A stretch of 62,766 nucleotides of DNA from positions 1-62,766 of the forward strand of contig NZ_FUXI01000020.1 of NCBI RefSeq assembly GCF_900167335.1, read 5' to 3'. Positions within the stretch are counted from its first letter, which is position 1. The number at the start of each line of letters is the position of its first letter. Shown here piece by piece: positions 27,779 to 34,701 of the stretch. The translations under genes were made by a program, and so were the position numbers. This DNA is from Pilibacter termitis (lineage in GTDB: Bacteria > Bacillota > Bacilli > Lactobacillales > Streptococcaceae). The notes beneath the pieces are model-generated. The model saw only the letters and a list, made by a program, of their open reading frames with translations. It was not told the origin of the DNA and did not search any database.

Positions 27779-27859
27779 ATGGAAAAGAAAACTTTTTTAT
27801 ATTGGTTATTAGGTGTTTGTGTTGGTATTGTGTTGATTGCATTGTTTAAATGTTTGTAA
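27779..27859 (+). CDS. Very small single-TM protein
   Basis: 26 residues, MEKKTFLYWLLGVCVGIVLI and a short end, nearly all one membrane helix. GAGGAAA lies upstream. Its size leaves doubt, but the strong hydrophobic helix and the tandem position after a similar small membrane gene support it. Confidence 0.4.
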   Translation: MEKKTFLYWLLGVCVGIVLIALFKCL

Positions 27860-27878
27860 TGTTAGGAGGCGAGAATGA

Positions 27879-28124
27879 ATGAGAACAAGCAAAACGCATA
27901 AGCCGTTAGACGAATTATTAGAATCTACAGGTTTAAAATATGAAGCCATAGCTAACAAAATAGGGATAAATATTGTTACATTATATAAATGGCGGATTAA
28001 TCCAAAATTGATTTCTGCGTATAATTTAGGGTTAATTTCTGAAAGTACAGGAATAAATTTTTTACAACTTTTTGATGTTGTAAAAAATTTTGGAAACGAA
28101 CTTGACAAATCGAAAAGTCCATAA
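27879..28124 (+). CDS. Small helix-turn-helix-like phage regulator
   Basis: 81 residues. The segment LLESTGLKYEAIANKIGINIVTLYKWR resembles an XRE/Cro-type helix-turn-helix. AGGAGG precedes the ATG. As the first DNA-binding protein downstream of the early promoter it is the likeliest Cro equivalent (inference). Confidence 0.65.
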   Translation: MRTSKTHKPLDELLESTGLKYEAIANKIGINIVTLYKWRINPKLISAYNLGLISESTGINFLQLFDVVKNFGNELDKSKSP

Positions 28125-28156
28125 TGTAGACGTAAAAGCTAGAAAGGATTGACAAA

Positions 28157-28339
28157 ATGACAGAAACAAAAGTAAAAGCAATAAAAGAATACTACGAAAT
28201 GCAATATGAACTAATTAAATTAGCATTAGTGTGTGCAGCAGAAAACAAAAACACTAAGCTCGCAAGTGATTTGGCAAATTCATTGATTCATTTAGAAAAC
28301 TTCGTTAATGAGATGTTAGACGTTGCGAAAAGTAATTAA
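28157..28339 (+). CDS. Small helical hypothetical phage protein
   Basis: 60 residues, MTETKVKAIKEYYEMQYEL and an acidic/helical remainder. GAAAGGATTG precedes the start. No family recognised; overlaps nothing and ends 22 nt before the next HTH gene. Confidence 0.55.
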   Translation: MTETKVKAIKEYYEMQYELIKLALVCAAENKNTKLASDLANSLIHLENFVNEMLDVAKSN

Positions 28340-28361
28340 AAAACGAAAGGTAACCAGTGGC

Positions 28362-28589
28362 ATGGCTTATTTAAAACAATTTCGCAAAGAAAAAAAGTTA
28401 TCGCAACAAGAAATGGCTGAAATTTTATCTATTTCAGTATCGCATTATAGCAAACTTGAAGGTGGTTTTGTTTTTCCGAGTTTCCACCTAATAAAAAAAA
28501 TCAAGGAAAAATTTCATGATTTTAATACAAACAATCTGTTTAAAAGGGATAAATTTATTTATTCAAAAAAGCCCCCTCACGGGGATTAA
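28362..28589 (+). CDS. XRE-family helix-turn-helix protein ending inside the CRISPR array
   Basis: 75 residues from the ATG at 28,362, which follows AAAGG. The HTH is clear: LSQQEMAEILSISVSHYSKLEGG. The last codons (KKPPHGD and the TAA) are read from the first CRISPR repeat, so the native C-terminus has probably been replaced when the array arose. The role may be an early regulator or, by position, control of the array. Confidence 0.75.
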   Translation: MAYLKQFRKEKKLSQQEMAEILSISVSHYSKLEGGFVFPSFHLIKKIKEKFHDFNTNNLFKRDKFIYSKKPPHGD

Positions 28590-28590
28590 G
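28565..28590 (-). terminator. Terminator formed by the leader-distal CRISPR repeat
   Basis: On the minus strand the last repeat reads CCCC-GTGA-GGGG then GCTTTTTTG. The repeat hairpin is kept, but the handle sequence of other repeats is replaced by a T-tract, giving an intrinsic terminator exactly at the array end. Confidence 0.65.
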
Positions 28591-29505
28591 TGTTCTGAAC
28601 CATTTCAATGTCGTCCGTAACGGTGGAGATGAAGTTGGTTTCCGTCCCCTTTCGGGGATTAAGGTTCTAAATTGATTTCATTGAGGGCTTGTGGCTGATT
28701 ATGGTGTTTCCGTCCCTATCGGGGTTTAAGTGTTCTGAACAGAAGAATACTTTTGGTTGACACATAGCTTTGTCAGAGTTTCCGTCCGTCCCCTCACGGG
28801 GGTTAAGGGTTCTGAACGAGTACAACGTTTCGTGCCAGCAAAGAAATATCTGTTTCCGTCCCCTCACGGGGATTAAGGGTTCTAAATAGTATTAACCAAC
28901 AGCACATTGTAGATTGGTTTTTGGGTTTCCGTCCCCTCACGGGGTTTAAGTGTTCTGAACTAATGGAAAAAATGAGCGAAGTAAGTGGTATTAGTTTCCG
29001 TCCCCTTACGGGGGTAATGGTTCTGAACGGCACAATTATTCGATGAGAAAGAATATGTTTCCGTCCCCTCCCGGGGATAAATGGTTTTGAATAGCAAAGA
29101 AGTGGAACGTGTGCAACGTTTAGTGATGTTTTCGTCCCCTCACGGGGATTAAGTGTTCTGAACTGGTTTAGATTTAGGTGTGAATGTAAGAGAGAGTTTT
29201 CGTCCCCTCTCGGGGTTTAAGTGTTCTAAATCGGTTGAACGATGAACTTTCGGCACAATTATTCGAGTTTTCGTCCCCTCACGGGGATTAATGGTTCTGA
29301 ACGAAACGGACTTAAATAGCAAGCTAGATGATAAGTTTCCGTCACCTATCGGGGTTTAAGTGTTCTGAACTGCCGCATCGTTAGTCGCAAAGGCAGGAGA
29401 TGAAATAAAGTTTCCGTCCCCTATCGGGGTTTAAGGGTTCTAAATTGTACGATGAAGTTTTAGAACAATTCGAGGATTGTTTTCGTCCCCTCCAGGGGTT
29501 ATCAG
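28571..29505 (-). CRISPR. Phage-borne type III-A-like CRISPR array, 14 repeats, 13 spacers, no cas genes
   Basis: Plus-strand repeats (about 36 nt) start GTTTCCGTCCCC or GTTTTCGTCCCC and end GTTCTGAAC or GTTCTAAAT. In minus orientation they end GAGGGGACGGAAAC, as in streptococcal type III-A repeats. Repeat starts after the partial first: 28638, 28706, 28778, 28852, 28925, 28994, 29057, 29128, 29196, 29267, 29335, 29410, 29479. Spacers are 28-39 nt. Spacer targets in this prophage, with substitutions: S1 40429-40465 (3), S2 38954-38987 (1 plus a 1-nt deletion), S3 37898-37934 (1), S4 43899-43932 (0), S5 38058-38094 (2), S6 38660-38692 (2), S7 39386-39413 (0), S8 43883-43917 (6), S9 38543-38574 (4), S10 39366-39400 (3), S11 39048-39079 (4), S12 39862-39900 (2), S13 37657-37689 (1). 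All targets are sense-strand, so minus-strand crRNA is antisense to late mRNA. The 28,778 repeat has a 4-nt insertion; the first and last repeats are partial. Confidence 0.95.
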
Positions 29506-29514
29506 ATTGTTTGT

Positions 29515-29523
29515 ATTATATCA
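29515..29523 (-). promoter_or_regulatory. Extended -10 promoter of the CRISPR array
   Basis: On the minus strand TGATATAAT is a perfect extended -10 element. A start about 7 nt downstream (near 29,508) would fall just before the first repeat (29,505-29,479). The -35 region (TTTCCTT) is weak, which extended -10 promoters tolerate. Confidence 0.65.
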
Positions 29524-29586
29524 TGACTTTCTTTTTTAAGGAAAGTAAAAGAAGAAATAAAAAAATGAAAAGAGAGAGGTGTGAAA

Positions 29587-29805
29587 ATGATTGAATGGTC
29601 AAAGTTCAAGACTAAAAAAGAATTAATCGAAATTGAAAAAATCAGTCAAACAACATACCAAAGGCGAATTAGTGAAATGCGTAGTATTCCAGAATTTCAG
29701 CGTGGCTATGCAGTATATGGTCGTCATGCAATGATTAATTATGAAGTTTACTTGGATTACATGGCATGGAAAACGAAACAGCGATTTAGTTATGTTGATT
29801 ATTGA
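29587..29805 (+). CDS. Small DNA-binding-like phage protein (excisionase-type candidate)
   Basis: 72 residues, MIEWSKFKTKKELIEIEKIS with TTYQRRISEMRSIPEFQRGYAVYGRHAMINYEVYLDYMAWK. The order of a short helix-turn-helix and a basic wing resembles small MerR/excisionase-like phage proteins. AGAGAGAGG lies 8 nt before the ATG. Function not certain. Confidence 0.6.
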   Translation: MIEWSKFKTKKELIEIEKISQTTYQRRISEMRSIPEFQRGYAVYGRHAMINYEVYLDYMAWKTKQRFSYVDY

Positions 29806-29836
29806 TGAAACGTAACGAAAGAAAAGAGGTGTGGCG

Positions 29837-30109
29837 ATGAATGAAATTATGATAGCAGATTTATTTTTGTTGTTTTCGTGGGGAGTGATGTCAATTTACA
29901 CGGTACGTATAACACATATTGTAATGCAACAACGTAAAGAAATTAACAAACTAAAAGAAGAAAAGCAAGATTCAAACGTTATTCATGATGTGAATTTGCA
30001 TGATTTGCTAGAATACCAAAACGAAAATAAAGAACTAAAAAAAGAAAATCTCATGCTACGTTCGGAATTAAAATTTGAGGACAGAAAAAGCCTAGCTTGG
30101 CAGAGCTAA
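29837..30109 (+). CDS. Small phage protein with one TM helix and coiled coil
   Basis: 90 residues. An N-terminal membrane helix (about 3-24; MIADLFLLFSWGVMSIY) is followed by a long coiled coil rich in Lys/Glu/Asn. It starts at ATG 29,837 after GAGGTG. Not recognised. Confidence 0.55.
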   Translation: MNEIMIADLFLLFSWGVMSIYTVRITHIVMQQRKEINKLKEEKQDSNVIHDVNLHDLLEYQNENKELKKENLMLRSELKFEDRKSLAWQS

Positions 30110-30134
30110 ATAAAACGAAAGGAAGAAAAAAAGA

Positions 30135-30557
30135 ATGCACGACACAAACGAATTAAACATTGCAAAATTGAATGACGGTATTATCCAAGAACGTTTTAGG
30201 TATGAACTGGATAAAGTAATTGAAAACATCAAAGACCCAAATGTAGATAGTGATAAAAAACGGCAAATTATTATCACATTAGACATTACCCCGAGCAATA
30301 ATTTTGATTCCGCCATAAACATCGAGGCGGTTGTAAAATCAAAATTATTACCAGAAAAAACAAGTAAGGTGGTCGCTCTTTACGGAGAGGGAATGACAGG
30401 GGAAATGGAAGTAAATGAGCTGAAAACAAATCAAAGAGGGCAAATGTACTTTGACGAAAAAGCACAGCTGAGGACAGATACTGGGCAGAAAATTGAAGAA
30501 GTAGAAACAGAAAGTAAAAAAGTAATCAAATTCAATAAGAAAGCAGGAGAAATGTAA
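30135..30557 (+). CDS. Phage 'replication terminator protein'-like
   Basis: 140 residues. The N-terminus (NIAKLNDGIIQERFRYELDKVIENIKDPN) and the ITLDITP block resemble a family annotated in Listeria and Bacillus phages as replication terminator protein, although the biochemical role is unproven. Ends at the start of the next gene (overlap of the stop and ATG), so translationally coupled. Confidence 0.6.
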   Translation: MHDTNELNIAKLNDGIIQERFRYELDKVIENIKDPNVDSDKKRQIIITLDITPSNNFDSAINIEAVVKSKLLPEKTSKVVALYGEGMTGEMEVNELKTNQRGQMYFDEKAQLRTDTGQKIEEVETESKKVIKFNKKAGEM

Positions 30558-31282
30558 TGGAAAACAATCAAGATTTACAATTTGTTAGTGAGTTAACGAA
30601 AAAGCAAACGGTGTTGTACGAATTAGAAAATGGTCGCACGTTTTACGACAGAGAACGTGCGACATTAACAGAAATTAAAGAGCTGCCCTTTGAAACGATA
30701 AAACTCCATACTTTACAAGGGCTAGTAGATTACATCAAATCTGATTTTGAAAAGGAAACAGATATGATGATTCATATTGAAAGTGCAACGAGAGTTAGCT
30801 TGCTTGAGGCGGTTAATTCAAACAATGACCACCCAGTGTTAGCCTCTGTAACACCTATGATTCGTGAGTTCAATTATGGTATGTTCATGGATTCTGAGCG
30901 GTTCAATATTTCAGTTATGGAGCATTTTGAACGCACGGAAAATGTGGATATTTTGCTAACTCTTGCAAGTAAGATTGTAGTAGGAGAACAGTCAGAGATT
31001 AATGACAATGGTATCACGCAAGAAGTGAAAATGAAATCGGGTGCAAGATTTGAAATGGTAGAAATTGACAATCCGATTGAATTACAACCGTACAGAACAT
31101 TTTTAGATGTCGCACAGCCACCTAGCCCATTCGTATTTCGAGGAAATAAAAACGGGGAATTAGCTTTATTTAATGCGGACGGTGGCAAGTGGCAGTATTT
31201 AGCAATTGAAAACATCAAAGAGTTTTTTAATACTGCATTAAAAGAGAAAATTGAAAGTGGAAAAATTATTGTAGTAGGCTAA
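30557..31282 (+). CDS. Conserved early phage protein (DUF2303-like)
   Basis: 241 residues with no signal peptide or membrane segment. FYDRERATLTEI near residue 26, and SPFVFRGNKNGELALFNADGGKW toward the end, resemble DUF2303-type phage proteins found next to recombination or replication genes. Function unknown. Its first and last bases overlap or abut its neighbours. Confidence 0.5.
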   Translation: MENNQDLQFVSELTKKQTVLYELENGRTFYDRERATLTEIKELPFETIKLHTLQGLVDYIKSDFEKETDMMIHIESATRVSLLEAVNSNNDHPVLASVTPMIREFNYGMFMDSERFNISVMEHFERTENVDILLTLASKIVVGEQSEINDNGITQEVKMKSGARFEMVEIDNPIELQPYRTFLDVAQPPSPFVFRGNKNGELALFNADGGKWQYLAIENIKEFFNTALKEKIESGKIIVVG

Positions 31283-31968
31283 TGAAAGTAATAGGAAAAC
31301 TAAAATCAATTAGTGGCGATGAATTAAAAATACAACTCGATGAAGAAATAAATCTCAATTTCATCAAACTAATTGGCGAACATGGCGATGATATAGAAGT
31401 GGAAGTTCGTGTAAAAGACCCTAGAGCAATAACGTATAGTCAAGTCAAACTTGGCTATGCGTTGCTTATGGATATTTCTTTGTTCACGGGATATGACAAA
31501 GAAGAAATTAAGCGACTGATGAAATTCATGTATTTAAAAGATACAGCTGAGGAGTTTGCCTTTTCAAAAGCAAGCAAAGTTGAGGGAACTAGATTTCTTA
31601 ATTACTTGATTGACTTTTGCTTTAGTTTTGATGTGCCGATGAAAAAACATAATATTTTACCAGAAAATATGAATAGACAACTGTTTAATTGTTTGAAGTA
31701 TAGAGTATGTGCTGTCTGTGGTCGAAAGGGTGCAGACATTCATCACCAAGAAAATTTAGTAGGTTTAAATTCGAGGAAGATTTTCGACCACAGAGCGAGT
31801 AAATTTATCGCACTTTGTCGTGAACATCATAATGAGTTTCATTATATCGGATTAAAAACAGCTGAAAACAAATACAAGTTAAAAGCAATATCGTTAGACG
31901 AACACACACTTCAACGATTGCATATTATGACGAAAAAACAAATGGAAAAAATTGATAGGAGATTTTGA
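31282..31968 (+). CDS. Putative HNH nuclease (early phage HNHc family)
   Basis: 228 residues. The C-terminal half has a zinc-finger HNH pattern: CAVCGRKGADIHHQE, then LCREHHNEFHYIG. The N-terminal half is family-specific. Such 'putative HNHc nucleases' accompany SSB in the early region of Firmicutes phages and probably act in recombination. The stop overlaps the ssb start. Confidence 0.75.
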   Translation: MKVIGKLKSISGDELKIQLDEEINLNFIKLIGEHGDDIEVEVRVKDPRAITYSQVKLGYALLMDISLFTGYDKEEIKRLMKFMYLKDTAEEFAFSKASKVEGTRFLNYLIDFCFSFDVPMKKHNILPENMNRQLFNCLKYRVCAVCGRKGADIHHQENLVGLNSRKIFDHRASKFIALCREHHNEFHYIGLKTAENKYKLKAISLDEHTLQRLHIMTKKQMEKIDRRF

Positions 31969-32405
31969 TGATAAATAATGTGGTGTTAACTGGACGACTA
32001 ACAAAAGATGCAGAATTACGGTACACAACAGGTGGACGAGCGGTGTCAAGTTTTACACTTGCGGTTAATCGTAAATTTACCGATTCAAAAGGAAATAGTG
32101 AGGCAGATTTCATCAATGTAATAGTGTGGGGAAAACAAGCTGAGGCTCTTTCTAAACATACACATAAAGGTTCATTGATTGGAATAACAGGACGTATCCA
32201 AACGAGAAATTACGAAAACCAACAAGGGCAACGTGTGTATGTAACGGAAGTTGTAGCAGAATCTTTCACTTTTTTAGAAAGCAAACGAGAAAAAGCACCA
32301 CTTCCAGAAGATGATTTCCTTGGACGAGTAGAACAAGCACAGCAAAACCAAATATTTCATCAAGGAGAGCCGATAGACATACCAGATGATGACTTACCAT
32401 TCTAG
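31968..32405 (+). CDS. ssb: Phage single-stranded DNA-binding protein
   Basis: 145 residues with an OB-fold: MINNVVLTGRLTKDAELRYT, FINVIVWGKQAE and GRIQTRNYENQQGQRVYVTEV. The acidic tail DIPDDDLPF is the standard partner-binding tip. It coats single-stranded DNA in phage replication or recombination. The ATG overlaps the upstream TGA. Confidence 0.95.
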   Translation: MINNVVLTGRLTKDAELRYTTGGRAVSSFTLAVNRKFTDSKGNSEADFINVIVWGKQAEALSKHTHKGSLIGITGRIQTRNYENQQGQRVYVTEVVAESFTFLESKREKAPLPEDDFLGRVEQAQQNQIFHQGEPIDIPDDDLPF

Positions 32406-32413
32406 GAGAAGAT

Positions 32414-32620
32414 ATGACAGAGAAAGACGTGATTTACTTTTTCCGTTCTCATGGGGCAGAAATAATTGAGATTCATAAGGAAGATGTAATTAGAGCGACA
32501 GGGCAGATTGTGCAGAATTTCGATGTTCGTTATAGAGGTAGAGTGCAAACATTCCAGCTGAGAAACGGTCAGCTTTTGTGGTGGAACTGTAAAAAATGGA
32601 AAATGCAAGTAGTTATTTAG
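32414..32620 (+). CDS. Small hypothetical phage protein
   Basis: 68 residues, basic and beta-rich (IRATGQIVQNFDVRYRGRVQTFQL). AGGAGA precedes the ATG. It is the last gene before a terminator. Not recognised. Confidence 0.55.
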   Translation: MTEKDVIYFFRSHGAEIIEIHKEDVIRATGQIVQNFDVRYRGRVQTFQLRNGQLLWWNCKKWKMQVVI

Positions 32621-32629
32621 TGAAAACAA

Positions 32630-32658
32630 AAAAAGAGCGTTTCGCAGTCGCTCTTTTT
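32630..32658 (+). terminator. Terminator closing the ssb operon
   Basis: AAAAAGAGCG and CGCTCTTTTT form a 10-bp stem around TTTCGCAGT. Confidence 0.85.
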
Positions 32659-32670
32659 AAAAAAAGAAAA

Positions 32671-32759
32671 CCTAATTACAAGAAAAATATAGCATAGAAA
32701 CGCTTATTTGTCAACGTTCTGCACTTTTCTAGGAAAGTGCATTGCGGTCTTGTAATAGG
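32671..32759. other. Structured intergenic region, candidate replication origin
   Basis: A perfect hairpin GCACTTT-TCTAGG-AAAGTGC (32,721-32,740) is nested inside a wider inverted repeat, CCTAATTACAAGA (32,671) and TCTTGTAATAGG (32,748-32,759). It lies directly upstream of the HUH Rep candidate. Nicking sites of HUH Reps are typically in or beside such hairpins. The role is inference. Confidence 0.4.
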
Positions 32760-32798
32760 TATTAACTTAAGAACGCAAGATAGAACGAGGTTGAGACT

Positions 32799-33668
32799 AT
32801 GCAATTTATGAAAGAGGTTCGATATTCAGCAGGAGAAGAATATCAAGAAGTGAGCATTTTACCTAAAACAGAAAAAATAGAATTGTTAAACAAGCCACAT
32901 GGAAGAAAGAGAAAAAAAGATGCCAGTAGACCAGAACAAAGAAATTTAAATTATCAAAATGCAAGCAAGTGGTTTCGTCTGACAGCTATTGCAAATTTTA
33001 AAGAAGGAAGTTATAGCATAGTCCTCACATTCAATGATTTATCTTTGCCAAAATCACAGGAGGAGGCAGAAAAAGAATTTAAAAATTATATGCGTAGATT
33101 AAATGCGAGAAGAAAAAAGAGAGGTTTAGCAAATGCTAAATATTTAGCTACGTTAGAGGGAAGAAATGGAAGGTACCATTTTAATGTTTTGCTTGATAGC
33201 AGTAATACTTACGATGAAATAGAGGAGTGTTGGCAAAGCGGTAGAGGAAAGAAATTACTGCCCAAAGGATTTGTGCATATTAAGAAAATAAAAAAAGTGT
33301 TTAAAGGTGGGAAGTGGCTAAATGGTGTAGAAGTGGTTGCACAGTATATGACAAAAGAATTCAAGGAAGAAAATCGACAAGGAAAAAGAAAATGGTTTGC
33401 AAGTAGAAATAATCTCAAGAAACCAGTCATTCACAAACCGAATAAATATAAATACACTAGGTCAAAAATAATCAAGGCAGTAGAGAATGACAGCTTAAAA
33501 GAATTTTTGCAAGAAAAATATCAAGGGTGGGAATTTGTACCATTTACGATATACGAGAGAGAAACGAAAAAGAGTGCAGTGGTAGAGATAGATGTGAGGG
33601 AAGATTTATTTTTGGGTGTACGCATATATTTTAGACTAAGAAAAATAGATAAGGAGCAGAAATCATGA
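32799..33668 (+). CDS. Candidate rolling-circle (HUH-type) replication initiator
   Basis: 289 residues, strongly basic. Three blocks in the order of small HUH Reps are visible: SIVLTFNDLSL (motif 1-like), GRYHFNVLL (H-x-N in place of H-U-H), and VEVVAQYMTKEF (Tyr followed by Lys, motif 3). FKNYMRRLNARRKKRG between blocks 1 and 2 resembles phage VP4-type proteins. If correct, the prophage replicates by nicking rather than by a DnaB loader, none of which is visible. A terminator upstream and a structured intergenic region isolate it. Confidence 0.5.
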   Translation: MQFMKEVRYSAGEEYQEVSILPKTEKIELLNKPHGRKRKKDASRPEQRNLNYQNASKWFRLTAIANFKEGSYSIVLTFNDLSLPKSQEEAEKEFKNYMRRLNARRKKRGLANAKYLATLEGRNGRYHFNVLLDSSNTYDEIEECWQSGRGKKLLPKGFVHIKKIKKVFKGGKWLNGVEVVAQYMTKEFKEENRQGKRKWFASRNNLKKPVIHKPNKYKYTRSKIIKAVENDSLKEFLQEKYQGWEFVPFTIYERETKKSAVVEIDVREDLFLGVRIYFRLRKIDKEQKS

Positions 33669-33820
33669 AAGAAACAACAATACAGAAAGTAAAAGTGGAT
33701 ATTTTTGAAAAAGGCAATTTGAATGGTTGGAAGAAAGAATATAAGTATGAGAGGGTTAAGATTGTGGAACACGAGGGAAAAAAGCGAGTGATGAGTTTAA
33801 AAACAGGAAAGATTTTATGA
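33665..33820 (+). CDS. Small basic phage protein
   Basis: 51 residues starting MKETTIQKVKVDIFEKGNL and rich in Lys/Glu. The ATG overlaps the end of the Rep candidate and is preceded by AAGGAG. Coupled translation supports it as real. Function unknown. Confidence 0.55.
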   Translation: MKETTIQKVKVDIFEKGNLNGWKKEYKYERVKIVEHEGKKRVMSLKTGKIL

Positions 33821-33835
33821 GTGAGGAGAATGGCG

Positions 33836-34123
33836 ATGAATAATAAAAAAAATAAAGGAATGGAATTAAAACCAATCGGCGAAGTATTTTGGGCAAATGT
33901 TTATGATTTATTGGAGAAAGAGGGGCTAACACCGTCTGATTTATCACTAGAGATTAGCAACAATCAAAATTGGGTTGCTCAAGCAAAAAATAAAAAGCAA
34001 TTGCCGAGAGCAGACAGGATTACAGCAATAGCAGAATCTTTGGAGATAAGTTTTTGGGGCGAGTTGTTGGAAGATTGGAGTGAGGTGGAAGTTTGGAAAC
34101 AGCAGAAAGAAACAAATTGTTAG
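33836..34123 (+). CDS. XRE-like helix-turn-helix protein upstream of the 31-bp iterons
   Basis: 95 residues. VYDLLEKEGLTPSDLSLEISNNQNWVAQAKNKKQLPRADRITAIAESLEI is an HTH_3-type fold. Start at ATG 33,836, 7 nt after GAGGAG. It lies immediately before an array of eleven palindromic sites and is the best local candidate for the protein that binds them (inference). Confidence 0.7.
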   Translation: MNNKKNKGMELKPIGEVFWANVYDLLEKEGLTPSDLSLEISNNQNWVAQAKNKKQLPRADRITAIAESLEISFWGELLEDWSEVEVWKQQKETNC

Positions 34124-34148
34124 AAAGAAAGGAACAAACAAGGCAGAC

Positions 34149-34476
34149 ATAACAGTACAGTTATACGAACAAGGCAGATATAACAGTACAGTTATACGAA
34201 CAAGGCAGATATAACAGTACAGTTATATGAGTAAGGCAGATATAACAGTACAGTTATACGAACAAGGCAGATATAACAGTACAGTTATACGAACAAGGCA
34301 GATATAACAGTACAGTTATATGAACAAGGTAGATATAACAGTACAGTTATATGAGTAAGTAAGATATAACAGTACAGTTATATGAGTAAGGCAGATATAA
34401 CAGTACAGTTATACGAGCAAGACAGATATAACAGTACTGTTATACAGAAATAGACAATATAACCATACTGCTACGT
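34149..34476. repeat. Eleven palindromic sites at an exact 31-bp period
   Basis: Core ATATAACAGTACAGTTATA. TAAC falls at 34150, 34181, 34212, 34243, 34274, 34305, 34336, 34367, 34398, 34429 and 34460, always 31 bp apart. The tenth copy is a perfect palindrome (TATAACAGTACTGTTATA) and the eleventh is degenerate. Spacers between cores (GARYAAGGCAG) vary slightly. The period is close to three helical turns, so proteins would line up on one face. Confidence 0.93.
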
Positions 34477-34494
34477 TTTATGAGGGAAATGGCG

Positions 34495-34689
34495 ATGAAA
34501 ACAAGACAATCACAAGTGAAAGCGAATAGGAACTATTTATCAAAATTATCAAAGCAGGAAAGGACGTTAAAACATTTAAAGTATTCAACTAGAACATATA
34601 TAAAAAAATATGCTACAACGGAAGAAATGCAGGAACTTATAAGTATTTATAAGGAGAGAAATCCTAATTATAAGCAAGAAAAAAGATGA
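34495..34689 (+). CDS. Small basic phage protein
   Basis: 64 residues, MKTRQSQVKANRNYLSKLSK, with a very basic N-terminal half. GAGGGAAATGGCG precedes the ATG, a leader also seen before other genes of this prophage. Not recognised. It begins 20 nt after the iteron array. Confidence 0.5.
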   Translation: MKTRQSQVKANRNYLSKLSKQERTLKHLKYSTRTYIKKYATTEEMQELISIYKERNPNYKQEKR

Positions 34690-34701
34690 ACTGAAAAACA
34701 A

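Noticed and set aside
28667-29033. Minus-strand open frames inside the CRISPR array
   Set aside because: They consist of repeat and spacer sequence only; the CRISPR explanation accounts for all of it.
28571-29505. Array interpreted as satellite or recombination repeats rather than CRISPR
   Set aside because: Regular 36-nt partly palindromic repeats, variable 28-39-nt unique spacers, protospacer matches and handle similarity all fit CRISPR.
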